From Flavobacterium sp. TR2 (lineage in GTDB: Bacteria; Bacteroidota; Bacteroidia; Flavobacteriales; Flavobacteriaceae), in assembly GCF_025252405.1 (NCBI RefSeq), contig NZ_CP104307.1, positions 124,001 through 188,000 on the forward strand: a stretch of 64,000 nt of DNA. The letters run 5' to 3'. The position numbers were made by a program, and so were the translations under genes. Of the stretch, positions 26,868 through 34,683 are shown piece after piece; within the stretch, counting starts at the first letter, position 1; every line of letters starts with the position of its first letter. Below the pieces are notes generated by a model. It saw nothing but the letters and a program-made list of their open reading frames with translations. It made no database searches and was not told the DNA's origin.

Positions 26868-26896
26868 TTAAAACCTTCCTTCTGGAAGGTTTTTTT
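26868..26896 (+). terminator. Terminator of the HU gene
   Basis: AAACCTTCC pairs with GGAAGGTTT around a short loop and is followed by seven T. Confidence 0.9.
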
Positions 26897-26965
26897 ATGC
26901 GGTTTAACGATTTTTTTTGTGATTTTAATTTTTTTATGATTAAATTTAATAAAAATTGTAACCGT

Positions 26966-27526
26966 ATGATTTCAGAAAAATTAAAAAAAGGACACCTGCT
27001 TATTGCCGAGCCTTCAATAATTGGAGATTTATCTTTTAACAGATCGGTAATTTTATTAGCAGACCATAACAAAGAAGGATCAATAGGTTTTATAATTAAC
27101 AAGCCATTAAAATATACTATTAATGACTTGATTCCCGAGATTGATGCTAACTTTAAGATATATAACGGCGGCCCTGTAGAACAAGACAACCTTTATTTTA
27201 TTCACAATATTCCAGATTTAATCCCAAATAGTGTTGAGATTTCAAATGGAATTTATTGGGGAGGCGATTTTGAGTCCACTAAGGATCTAATAAACAACGG
27301 ATCTATAAGCAAAAACAATATTCGTTTTTTCTTAGGGTATACCGGTTGGGAAGAAAATCAGCTTGAGAATGAGATGCAAGGAAACTCTTGGATTATTGCT
27401 GATAATAATTACAAAAATAAAATTATCGGCAAATCTACTACTCACTTTTGGAAAGAGCAGATTATAGAGCTTGGCGGCGATTATCTTATTTGGTCTAATG
27501 CACCCGAAAATCCATATCTGAATTAA
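26966..27526 (+). CDS. YqgE/AlgH family protein
   Basis: 186 residues from the ATG at 26966 (MISEKLKKGHLLIAEPSIIG), which matches the usual family length and start; a longer frame from 26897 adds an unlikely Phe-rich leader that overlaps the HU terminator region. Family marks are FNRSVILLADHNKEGSIGFI then NKPL, YNGGPVEQDNLYFIH, ISNGIYWGGDFESTKDLI and the C-terminal FLGYTGWEENQLENEM. The cytoplasmic function is unresolved; the fold is known from structures. Its 3' end overlaps the convergent aminotransferase gene by 4 bp. Confidence 0.93.
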   Translation: MISEKLKKGHLLIAEPSIIGDLSFNRSVILLADHNKEGSIGFIINKPLKYTINDLIPEIDANFKIYNGGPVEQDNLYFIHNIPDLIPNSVEISNGIYWGGDFESTKDLINNGSISKNNIRFFLGYTGWEENQLENEMQGNSWIIADNNYKNKIIGKSTTHFWKEQIIELGGDYLIWSNAPENPYLN

Positions 27527-28359
27527 TTTTCAGAAATGGATTCATTTAGTTTCTGCACTAGTAAATGAGCCAGATTAGCTGTAAACTCCTTTTTTCGATA
27601 TTTAGTTATCGGCTGTATTCCCATGATTACGTTAGTTAGAAATATTTCGTCTGCTTTTTGAAGGTCAAACGGCGAAATTACTTCTTCTAACACTTCTATC
27701 CCGTCTACTTTTTTAGCCAGCGCTAAAATCTGTTTACGCATAATACCGTTTAAAGCACCTTCTGAAACTGGAGGTGTAATAAGCTTTTTGCCTGTTACCA
27801 TAAAAATATTGCCCTGAAGCGCTTCTACAACATTTTTACTGTCATTCAGCAAAATACAGTTGGCAAGGTCATTTTCATGCGCATAAATGCTTCCTGTAAT
27901 ATTGATCATCTTATTAGTCGTTTTAAGAGACGATAATAATTGTTTTGTAACATAGAAGTCTTTATACAAATCTACTTCGTATTCGTTTGAATTTATGCTG
28001 TAGAATGTATTTTCAAGCGGAGTTGCTTTGATTAAGAATGAGATATCGTTTGTTTTTGGAAGATAGAGTCCGCCATCATTTCTAAAAACGGTAATCCTTG
28101 CTCGTGCAGAATTGGCAATTCCTTGTTCGTTTACCAAAGCAAGAATCTGATCTTCAAAATATTCCATTGTAAAATTCATCGGAATCATCATTCTCACTAC
28201 TCGCATAGAAGCCATTAGCCGAAAATAATGATCCTCAAGAAACAAGATTTTTCCGTTAATAATTTTTACTGTTTCAAAGATACCGTCTCCGTATAAAAAA
28301 GCGCGGTTTTGAGTTAAAATAGTATCTTCTTGCGCTATGTTTCCGTTAAAATTAATCAT
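27523..28359 (-). CDS. Aminotransferase class IV (aminodeoxychorismate lyase-like)
   Basis: 278 residues, soluble. NRAFLYGDGIFETVKIING at the N-terminus and the PLP-binding region SSLKTTNKMINITGSIYA are typical of fold-type IV PLP enzymes. ENDLANCILLNDSKNVVEAL and FLTNVIMGIQPITKYR complete the family signature. The closest roles are 4-amino-4-deoxychorismate lyase (PabC, folate synthesis) or branched-chain/D-amino acid aminotransferase; length and the FETVKI motif slightly favour PabC-like lyase. The specific activity is not settled. It is downstream of the START-like gene with a terminator between. Confidence 0.85.
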   Translation of the reverse strand: MINFNGNIAQEDTILTQNRAFLYGDGIFETVKIINGKILFLEDHYFRLMASMRVVRMMIPMNFTMEYFEDQILALVNEQGIANSARARITVFRNDGGLYLPKTNDISFLIKATPLENTFYSINSNEYEVDLYKDFYVTKQLLSSLKTTNKMINITGSIYAHENDLANCILLNDSKNVVEALQGNIFMVTGKKLITPPVSEGALNGIMRKQILALAKKVDGIEVLEEVISPFDLQKADEIFLTNVIMGIQPITKYRKKEFTANLAHLLVQKLNESISEN

Positions 28360-28388
28360 AAAAAAACCCTGAATTTTGTTCAGGGCAA
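28360..28388 (-). terminator. Terminator of the START-like gene
   Basis: CCCTGAA pairs with TTCAGGG around a 5-nt loop. Read on the minus strand it ends in seven T, directly in front of the aminotransferase start codon. Confidence 0.8.
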
Positions 28389-28413
28389 ATATAAGGTATA
28401 AAATAGACTTTTG

Positions 28414-28806
28414 CTAAACAGATCCGATAAGATGTTTTAGATCTGAGATTTGGTTCTCCCATAATTGTTTAGCTTCGCCAATTTCTTCTTTATCAGCAAA
28501 ATCTACCACCATAAGCGATACATCTTTAGTCAATTCATCAACTAAAATATGGAGTTCGAAAAAATACTCAGTATCCTTACTGCTGTCATCAACCCATTTG
28601 AACTTTACTTTTTCTCCTGATTTTTTTGAAGCCAAACGTGCTCTTTCCTGCGAATCATTCCAGATAAAAGTAAAAAATTCACCTCTTGAATTAACGTTGT
28701 CAGCAAACCATTCTTGTAAACCTGACGGCGTTGATATATATTGATACAATAATTGTGGCGAAGAATTAATCGGAAACTCGATTTCGTAACGTATTTTTGA
28801 ATCCAT
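28414..28806 (-). CDS. START-like (SRPBCC) domain protein
   Basis: 130 residues, soluble, starting RYEIEFPINSSPQLLYQYIS and continuing SGLQEWFADNV and FTFIWNDSQERARLASKK. This is the AHSA1/START-like fold seen across Bacteroidota, a helix-grip pocket for a hydrophobic ligand. No catalytic residues are obvious and no ligand is known. It is monocistronic, divergent from the tRNA-Met gene. Confidence 0.87.
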   Translation of the reverse strand: MDSKIRYEIEFPINSSPQLLYQYISTPSGLQEWFADNVNSRGEFFTFIWNDSQERARLASKKSGEKVKFKWVDDSSKDTEYFFELHILVDELTKDVSLMVVDFADKEEIGEAKQLWENQISDLKHLIGSV

Positions 28807-28893
28807 GTGCTACTTTAATTTTTTTCGAAATATAAGAATATATGTCCAAAAACAATGCATTTTTAAAAATATTTTTTTTTCTTCATTTTATGC

Positions 28894-28923
28894 TTGCGTG
28901 CTTTAATATTATTTCTATCTTTG
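28894..28923 (+). promoter_or_regulatory. Consensus promoter of tRNA-Met
   Basis: TTG (28894-28896), a 19-bp spacer and TATCTTTG (28916-28923) match the Bacteroidota promoter exactly. The tRNA starts 33 bp after the -7 box. Confidence 0.85.
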
Positions 28924-28956
28924 CACCCGCAATCAGGAATTCATGATAGCAGTCCA

Positions 28957-29030
28957 GGCGAGGTAGCTCAGTTGGTTAGAGCGCAGGATTCATAACCCTG
29001 AGGTCACGGGTTCAACTCCCGTCCTCGCTA
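28957..29030 (+). tRNA. tRNA-Met (CAT anticodon)
   Basis: A 74-nt cloverleaf. The acceptor stem GGCGAGG pairs with CCTCGCT (first pair G-U). The D-stem is GCTC/GAGC, the anticodon loop TTCATAA carries CAT, and the T-arm is ACGGG-TTCAACT-CCCGT. No CCA is encoded. The anticodon stem has A31-C39 rather than the three G-C pairs of initiator tRNA, so this is probably the elongator. A CAT tRNA read as Ile2 after lysidine modification cannot be fully excluded from sequence alone. It has its own promoter and terminator. Confidence 0.95.
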
Positions 29031-29039
29031 CAAGAAGAT

Positions 29040-29076
29040 AAAACCCTTAAACAGAAATGTTTAAGGGTTTTTTATT
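29040..29076 (+). terminator. Terminator of tRNA-Met
   Basis: AAAACCCTTAAACA pairs with TGTTTAAGGGTTTT around a short loop and is followed by T. Nearly the same stem is reused at 29928 and 38167. Confidence 0.9.
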
Positions 29077-29107
29077 ATTTTTTAAATAAAAAATCTATCC
29101 TAATTTT

Positions 29108-29518
29108 ATGGAAGGCGAAACAAATTTGAATACTATTTTAGAGAATCTTAATCCTGTTTTGAATGACGGAAAATATGTTTTCACAAAAGTGGATTCTATA
29201 GATCACATTCCTTTTTCAAAAATTTTGTTTTTATTTAAAGAAAAGGAAGGAATTACTGTAGTATTAGAAAAGCGTTTCGCAGAAGAGCTTAATCTTAGTT
29301 TTTCCTACGTTGCTTCTTGGATAACCTTAGAAGTTCATTCTTCTTTGGCCGCGGTAGGTTTGACTGCTGCTTTTTCTCAGGCTTTGGGCAATGCTAATAT
29401 TAGCTGCAATGTCGTTGCCGCCTATTTACACGACCATATATTTGTCGATGAAAGCGATGCTCTAAGGGCAATGGATGTACTGTTGAAGTTAAAACAAGAC
29501 AGCAAAAATTCTTTGTAA
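29108..29518 (+). CDS. ACT-domain protein (DUF2241-like)
   Basis: 136 residues, soluble. MEGETNLNTILENLNPVLND, SWITLEVHSSLAAVGLTAAF, SQALGNANISCNVVAAYLHD and HIFVDESDALRAMDVLLKL follow the ACT_7/DUF2241 pattern, a double ACT-like amino acid-binding fold. The ligand is unknown; similar proteins sit in cytosolic regulatory roles. It is short-spaced (31 bp) after the tRNA-Met terminator. A following 85-residue hypothetical may be in the same unit. Confidence 0.82.
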   Translation: MEGETNLNTILENLNPVLNDGKYVFTKVDSIDHIPFSKILFLFKEKEGITVVLEKRFAEELNLSFSYVASWITLEVHSSLAAVGLTAAFSQALGNANISCNVVAAYLHDHIFVDESDALRAMDVLLKLKQDSKNSL

Positions 29519-29589
29519 TTAAAAAATCAAAAAATAACCGCAATAACTGCCATTAAAATAGTTATTTTGCAAAGGTAATTTGATAACAT

Positions 29590-29847
29590 ATGGACATAGT
29601 AAAATTTAAGATCACATCTAAAACAATCAAAGTAGAAGTACGTAATTCTAATAATTATGTTTTTAATTTCAACACTGCCTTGGATATTGCTAAAGAAGAC
29701 AAAGATGTTTTATTAAAATTGTACAATGCATTAGATTTGCTTTTCAAGAAAGAGCAGGTTACTGAAAACAAAAATTACATTTCTCCGAATCAGACTAATA
29801 TTTTAGATCAAATTTCTGCAGCAGATTTGGAGCAGAAAAATGAATAA
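29590..29847 (+). CDS. Small hypothetical protein
   Basis: 85 residues, no signal peptide, rich in Lys, Asn and Asp, with strands at the start (KFKITSKTIKVEVRNSNNYV) and helices after (TALDIAKEDKDVLLKLYNAL). I recognise no family. It lies 71 bp after the ACT-domain gene on the same strand and ends before a terminator shared with the convergent antiporter gene. Codon use and AT content look like its neighbours. Confidence 0.7.
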   Translation: MDIVKFKITSKTIKVEVRNSNNYVFNFNTALDIAKEDKDVLLKLYNALDLLFKKEQVTENKNYISPNQTNILDQISAADLEQKNE

Positions 29848-29927
29848 TATTTCAAAGAGAATATAATGCTTTAAAAGATAAAGCAGATCATCGGCAATAC
29901 TTTTTATCAGCTTATCGATATAAAAAA

Positions 29928-29966
29928 CAAAACCCTTAAACGCATTTCTGTTTAAGGGTTTTGTTT
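29928..29966. terminator. Bidirectional terminator between hypothetical and antiporter genes
   Basis: AAAACCCTTAAAC pairs with GTTTAAGGGTTTT around CGCATTTCT or so. T-rich tracts lie on both outer sides. It shares its stem with the terminators at 29040 and 38167. Confidence 0.85.
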
Positions 29967-32087
29967 TTATTTAAAAATATTTCGAATGACTTTACCAATC
30001 TCTACAAAATCGTCGTGACTGCTGACGGCTCTTTTCTCTGTAGTGTTTACTTCTGTTTTGGTAAAAGGATAAATGAGAATATAGTTTTTATTGCTCACTC
30101 TGTTATTAAGAAGATCTGGCACATCCTGCATACGCGGAACATAGGAATGCATTCCTTTATCAGCCATCATAAGTATTAATCCGACGTCTTCTCCTAAATC
30201 AAAAGCAATTTCTTGGGCTTCCTGCCAAGAACCAATTGTGTTGAATGTAGCTTCTATTGATGCTTTCTTTACAATTCTATTCAAAATCTGCATGGTTTTG
30301 TCTTTTCCGTAGAAACTCATTTTTGCACCCGAATTGCGCCCTATGTTCCAGATTCTTAACATCGAATGAAAAAAACCAGCATCCATTTCTGCATTTTCAG
30401 GTATGAGCACAGCATATTTTTTGATTGTCGATACAGGCTGGACTGCATGATAAACCATCAGATTTATGTTTTTATTTCGAAGGTAGCCGTTGTACAAATT
30501 GTACACAAAAGAAGCCGAAAAGCCTTTTCTGCCCTGCAATCCTACAATGAGGTCGGTAATTTCTTTTTCTTTAATAACATTACTGATTCCGCTGGCTGTA
30601 TCATTATCATGGCGCGTAATCGGATTCAGTTTGACATCTGCCGCGGAAGCTGCTTTAACAGCTGCTTCCAGAATTTTTTCTGCATTTTTTACCGACGATT
30701 CATTTTCTTCTTCATTAATAACATTTACAGCAAAAATACGATCTGTATTGGTCGATGTTTTTACCATAAGCCCCAGATTTACCATTTTTTCTACGGTATC
30801 TTCATGGTTAAGCGCCAAAAGAATATTTTCTTTTTCTTCACTATTCCCCGATACCTTATTGTCTTTGTCTACATCTGCTATTCGCTGGGCGCTCGCCATA
30901 GAAACGAATGAAGAAACAGTACATGAAACCAGTATCAGAAGTATGCTGCCATTTAAAACATGGTCGTTCAAAAGCCTTATGGGTTCGCCTGCATCATTTT
31001 CTCCAATAATGATATTGTATCCAACCATAACAGAGGCCAAAGTGGCTGCTGCAGAAGCCGAACTCATTCCGAAAATCAGTTTGCCTTCATCATTGGTAAG
31101 TTTAAATGTTTTCTGAGTTAAGATTGCTGCAAAATATTTTCCTCCAATTGAGGCAATCATCATAATTAAAGCCACCCACAAGGTTTCCCAACTTTGTATA
31201 AAAGCGCTAAAATCAATAAGCATTCCAACGCTTATTAAGAAAAAAGGAATAAAAATGGCATTCCCCACAAACTCTACCCTATTCATTAGCGATGAGGTAT
31301 GCGGAATTAATCGGTTTAATGCCAATCCAGCAAAAAATGCTCCGATAATAGATTCTATTCCTGCAAGTTCTGCCAGAAGCGCAGCGAGGTAAATCATAAC
31401 AATAACAAAAAGATACTGCGAAATTTTATCTTCTACTTTCTTAAAAAACCAGCGGGCAATTATTGGAAAAACCAGCAGGACAATTAAAGCAAAAAGAACC
31501 ATCGAAATGGATAACTTCAGCCAAAATGCTGTTCCCACTTCCCCCTGCGACATTCCGACTACAACAGCCAAAACAAGAAGAGAAAGAACATCTGTAATCA
31601 TGGTTCCGCCCACGGTTACATTTACCGCAAGATTTTTAGCAATTCCCAGACTGCTGATCATGGGATATACAATTAAAGTATGCGACGAAAACAGACTGGC
31701 AAAAAGCACCGAAGTCAATAACGAAAAACCTAAAATATAGTAACCGCCAACAAGCCCCAAAACAAAAGGGACAGCAAAAGTATAAAGAGAAAAGGTGATG
31801 CTCTTCCACTTATTTTTTTTGAAATCGGCCATATCAATTTCCAATCCAGCCAAAAACATAATATACAGCAATCCTGTTGTGCCAGTGACCACAACACTGC
31901 TGTCTCTTGAAAGCACTCCAAAACCGTTAGGGCCAACAACAGCTCCTGCAATGATAAGCCCTAACAAATGCGGCACTTTAATTTTATTCAACAAAAGAGG
32001 AATGCACAATATGATGACAATTTCGATAAGAAATTTTAAAAGCGGGTCTTCTATCGGGAGAGTTATATGATGTATACTCAAAAACAT
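29967..32087 (-). CDS. Cation:proton antiporter with C-terminal universal-stress-like domains
   Basis: 706 residues. The first 400 or so carry about twelve membrane helices of the Na/H exchanger (CPA2, Kef-type) family, including GLIIAGAVVGPNGFG, LAGLEIDMADFKKN and AGIESIIGAFFAGLALNRL. The last 270 residues are soluble and resemble two universal-stress-protein folds (one around NILLALNHEDTVEKMVNLGL to DLIVGLQGRKGFSASF, the second around YAVLIPENAEMDAGFFHSML to VGLILMMADKG). The antiporter moves Na or K against protons; the cytosolic USP pair may sense nucleotide. It is preceded by a lipoprotein gene ending 3 bp upstream, so the two form an operon. Confidence 0.9.
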   Translation of the reverse strand: MFLSIHHITLPIEDPLLKFLIEIVIILCIPLLLNKIKVPHLLGLIIAGAVVGPNGFGVLSRDSSVVVTGTTGLLYIMFLAGLEIDMADFKKNKWKSITFSLYTFAVPFVLGLVGGYYILGFSLLTSVLFASLFSSHTLIVYPMISSLGIAKNLAVNVTVGGTMITDVLSLLVLAVVVGMSQGEVGTAFWLKLSISMVLFALIVLLVFPIIARWFFKKVEDKISQYLFVIVMIYLAALLAELAGIESIIGAFFAGLALNRLIPHTSSLMNRVEFVGNAIFIPFFLISVGMLIDFSAFIQSWETLWVALIMMIASIGGKYFAAILTQKTFKLTNDEGKLIFGMSSASAAATLASVMVGYNIIIGENDAGEPIRLLNDHVLNGSILLILVSCTVSSFVSMASAQRIADVDKDNKVSGNSEEKENILLALNHEDTVEKMVNLGLMVKTSTNTDRIFAVNVINEEENESSVKNAEKILEAAVKAASAADVKLNPITRHDNDTASGISNVIKEKEITDLIVGLQGRKGFSASFVYNLYNGYLRNKNINLMVYHAVQPVSTIKKYAVLIPENAEMDAGFFHSMLRIWNIGRNSGAKMSFYGKDKTMQILNRIVKKASIEATFNTIGSWQEAQEIAFDLGEDVGLILMMADKGMHSYVPRMQDVPDLLNNRVSNKNYILIYPFTKTEVNTTEKRAVSSHDDFVEIGKVIRNIFK

Positions 32088-32090
32088 AAA

Positions 32091-32663
32091 TTATTTTTTA
32101 GATGGCGTAAGTTCTACTGAAAATTTTGCGGTACAATTGTCTTGTCCTGTTATTGTCTGCGTCCCTCTAATGACATTCTTTTTAATATCATCCAATACGA
32201 CCTTAATTTTAATATTGCTTTTAGCAGAACTTTCTTTGGCAGAATCAAGCACTATTTTATTGGCCAAGTACTGGCCTCTAAAAACTCTTTTAATCTCTTT
32301 ATTGCTTAATACATTGGCATACATTCCTGTAGAATCTGACGCAAAATCCCAGACTTCTGTGCGCTGGTCTCCAATAACATAATTGGTGCAATTAGATTCT
32401 CTGCAAATCATTTTACTGTTCCATTTAATCTTTAGACTATCTGGCCATACTTGTATTTTAGGCACGGTATCTTTTATCTGGACAGCCAATTGAAGACTGT
32501 CTTTCATCTTCAACAATAATTCATATTCGGCTTCTTTGTCGGCAAATTTCTGTTCGCGTTCCAGAAGCGCGTTTTCTCTTTCTGCAAGTTCTTGCTCTTT
32601 TTTATTAGTGCATGAAATTAAGAGAGGAATAAGGGTTAAAACTAAAAGTCTTTGCAGCGTCAT
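32091..32663 (-). CDS. Putative lipoprotein upstream of the antiporter
   Basis: 190 residues from the ATG at 32663 (MTLQRLLVLTLIPLLISC), which gives a clean lipoprotein signal with Cys at about 18. A frame starting at 32816 adds a poor 51-residue leader and is rejected. After the lipobox comes a charged coiled-coil-like helix (ELAERENALLEREQKFADKE, about 25-55), then a beta-rich domain with KMICRESNCTNYVIGDQRTE and a central Cys pair. No family recognised. It sits 3 bp in front of the antiporter gene, so it may be a partner of that transporter. A -7-like TATTTTTG on the minus strand lies at 32733-32726. Confidence 0.7.
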   Translation of the reverse strand: MTLQRLLVLTLIPLLISCTNKKEQELAERENALLEREQKFADKEAEYELLLKMKDSLQLAVQIKDTVPKIQVWPDSLKIKWNSKMICRESNCTNYVIGDQRTEVWDFASDSTGMYANVLSNKEIKRVFRGQYLANKIVLDSAKESSAKSNIKIKVVLDDIKKNVIRGTQTITGQDNCTAKFSVELTPSKK

Positions 32664-32950
32664 AGGAGTTAAATTTTGTAACCAACAATTTAAGGATAAA
32701 AATTGGTTTAGCACTGCAATACCGCCAAAAATACCAATGTTAAGAAGCATCTGGTTTGCCAATCTGCTTTTAAAAATAAAAAAAGAAGCGTAAGAATTGT
32801 AACATTTATTACACAAAAGCGTCCAATCTTAAATAAATTACGGTTCTTTGTAACTTATTACATTTTTGATTACGATTTACTCAATTTCAGAATACAATAA
32901 TATTGAAACCAATGAGTTTAGACTAGGAAGCTAGTCACGATATTTTCGTT

Positions 32951-33472
32951 ATGGACAATAAAAAATTTATTATAAGTTTAAAAAAAGGTAATGAAGCGGC
33001 TTTTAAGGAAGTTTACTTCAGCTATTATGACAAACTGATAAATATTGCCAAGCGATTCAATTCTTCTGTATTTGCTCCCGAAGATTTTGTACAGGAAACT
33101 TTCATAAGACTTTACAATAAAAGAGAACTGCTTAACGAGGAGGTTTTGTTCGACAAACAGCTGTTTGTTATCTGCAAGAACATTATCATCAATCATGTTA
33201 ACAGAGAAAACAAAATAGTACAGCTTGATCCTTCTCAAGTTGAAATGTTGGATGAGGACACTGACTCAGGAATTTTTGAAGAAAGACAAGAAAAACTTCA
33301 AAATTTCATTAATCAGCTTCCAGAACAGCAGCAAAAAATATTTACTTTACACAAACTGGAAAACCTTAGCTATAAGGAGATTGCAGAATTAACGGATCTT
33401 TCTGAAAAGACCATTGCCAATCATATTTATCTCGCCAGTAAATTTATTCGAAAAAAAATCGAAAACCATTAG
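32951..33472 (+). CDS. ECF-type RNA polymerase sigma factor (FecI-like)
   Basis: 173 residues. Region 2 is KEVYFSYYDKLINIAKRFNS then PEDFVQETFIRLYNKRE; region 4 is LPEQQQKIFTLHKLENLSYK then EIAELTDLSEKTIANHIY, a helix-turn-helix. This is a sigma-70 ECF protein of the FecI/SusR-associated group in Bacteroidota. It begins the locus sigma / small protein / FecR / TonB receptor / DUF4249. In such loci the receptor binds a ligand outside the cell and the FecR protein releases the sigma factor to transcribe the receptor genes. Confidence 0.93.
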   Translation: MDNKKFIISLKKGNEAAFKEVYFSYYDKLINIAKRFNSSVFAPEDFVQETFIRLYNKRELLNEEVLFDKQLFVICKNIIINHVNRENKIVQLDPSQVEMLDEDTDSGIFEERQEKLQNFINQLPEQQQKIFTLHKLENLSYKEIAELTDLSEKTIANHIYLASKFIRKKIENH

Positions 33473-33479
33473 GAACTTT

Positions 33480-33516
33480 TTAGTTCTCGTTTGTTATACT
33501 AAAAAACAAGAACTAA
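33480..33516 (+). other. Hairpin between sigma gene and small ORF
   Basis: TTAGTTCTCGTTT (33480-33492) pairs with AAACAAGAACTAA (33504-33516) with one G-T or mismatch. There is no T-run afterwards. It sits just upstream of the ATG at 33519 and could influence translation of the small protein. Confidence 0.6.
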
Positions 33517-33518
33517 AA

Positions 33519-33728
33519 ATGCATATCGAAGCGTATAAAACTAATGTTAAAACAAAGAAAGAGGCAAGCTTGCTTGTGGCTCATTTACAGTTTATCATTT
33601 CTGATTGTATCATAAATTTTGATCGCCAGGGACGCGAAAACATCCTCAAAATCGAAACCAACCGAGACATTAAAGAAATGGTTTACGGTGTCTTCACCAA
33701 ACAAGGTTTTCATTGTCAAATCATTTAA
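33519..33728 (+). CDS. Small ferredoxin-fold-like protein between sigma and FecR
   Basis: 69 residues from the ATG at 33519. A longer frame from 33414 runs through the end of the sigma gene and the hairpin and is rejected. The pattern MHIEAYKTNVKTKKEASLLV then a central INFDRQGRENILKIET and final FTKQGFHCQII is a beta-alpha-beta-beta-alpha-beta layout like small HMA/ferredoxin-fold proteins, but with only one Cys, so no metal site is visible. A relative lies at 45947. It is conserved in spirit with its neighbour operon order; I do not know its function. Confidence 0.65.
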   Translation: MHIEAYKTNVKTKKEASLLVAHLQFIISDCIINFDRQGRENILKIETNRDIKEMVYGVFTKQGFHCQII

Positions 33729-33739
33729 AATCTAAAAAG

Positions 33740-34582
33740 ATGGATAAAAAGAAATTTGACGAGGAATTTAAAAAGTTATGGGAAGAGTCTCCCCTTTCTC
33801 ATTCTGATAGCGACAAAGAAGCCTCGTGGGAACAATTTCATGCCAAAACTTTTTCTGAGAAGAAAAGAAAGTTTAGGCCTTGGCATCTTTATGCTGCGGC
33901 TTCGGTTTTACTTTTTGCACTTATTGGAACTGGATTTTATTTCAGCAGCGAATCTACCAATGAAAATGCTGTGGTTGCGGAGACTGTAATTGAAAACCTG
34001 ACAGCGAAAATAAAATATGTCGTTTTACCAGACAGTTCAAAAATAGAATTGAGTCCAAACTCTAAAATTTCTTATGGAGCCAATTTTGCTTTAAACAGAA
34101 AAATAGAAATTGAAGGCGAGGCCTATTTTAATGTAAAAAAAGACAAACAGCATCCTTTTCAGGTTTTTTGCGACGAAACAACCACGACTGTTTTAGGAAC
34201 TTCTTTTACGGTTAAAGAATCTGAAAACGAACACGTGACTGTTGAACTTTTTGAGGGAAGCGTTCAGATGAATGTAAAAGGCCAAAGCCAAAAATGGATT
34301 TTGAAACCAGGCGATAAATTCACATACGGAAATCAAACTGTTTCGGTAACAGAGTTTAGCCGATTTGTAGATTTTGACAACGAAACACTATCTGTTATCA
34401 GTCGTTATATTGAGGAAAACTATGGCTACAAAGTCAATATTCCAAAAGAAAATCTCGATCAGAAAATCACTATCCGAATCAATAAAAGAGAAGATTTAAA
34501 AACAATTTTACAATTACTATCCGAAATGTATAACCTAAACTTTGAAATAAATGAAGATTTAAGACAGATCACTTTTCAATAA
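33740..34582 (+). CDS. FecR-type anti-sigma / transmembrane regulator
   Basis: 280 residues from the ATG at 33740 (MDKKKFDEEFKKLWEESPLS); the frame could begin at 33713 but that overlaps the preceding gene. A cytoplasmic N-terminal region (1-60), one membrane helix (about 59-77, WHLYAAASVLLFALIGTGFYF split over that span) and a periplasmic FecR domain are visible. In the periplasmic part, DSSKIELSPNSKISYGANF and EIEGEAYFNVKKDKQHPF are typical. The C-terminal STN-like segment (about 205-280, FDNETLSVISRYIEENYGYK) suits contact with the receptor. It holds the ECF sigma factor until the receptor signals. Confidence 0.93.
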   Translation: MDKKKFDEEFKKLWEESPLSHSDSDKEASWEQFHAKTFSEKKRKFRPWHLYAAASVLLFALIGTGFYFSSESTNENAVVAETVIENLTAKIKYVVLPDSSKIELSPNSKISYGANFALNRKIEIEGEAYFNVKKDKQHPFQVFCDETTTTVLGTSFTVKESENEHVTVELFEGSVQMNVKGQSQKWILKPGDKFTYGNQTVSVTEFSRFVDFDNETLSVISRYIEENYGYKVNIPKENLDQKITIRINKREDLKTILQLLSEMYNLNFEINEDLRQITFQ

Positions 34583-34683
34583 AAAAAACAAAAAAGGATG
34601 CAAGCCGCGAAACTACACATCCTCCTAATGTTCAAGATAACATTAAGTTATCCATTTAATAATATTCAAAAATACAAAATTTC

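Noticed and set aside
28957..29030. Initiator tRNA-fMet
   Set aside because: The anticodon stem lacks the three G-C pairs and the acceptor stem begins with a G-U pair rather than the 1-72 mismatch.
33414..33518. Longer N-terminus for the small protein at 33519
   Set aside because: It overlaps the end of the sigma gene and the hairpin; the ATG at 33519 matches the paralog length.
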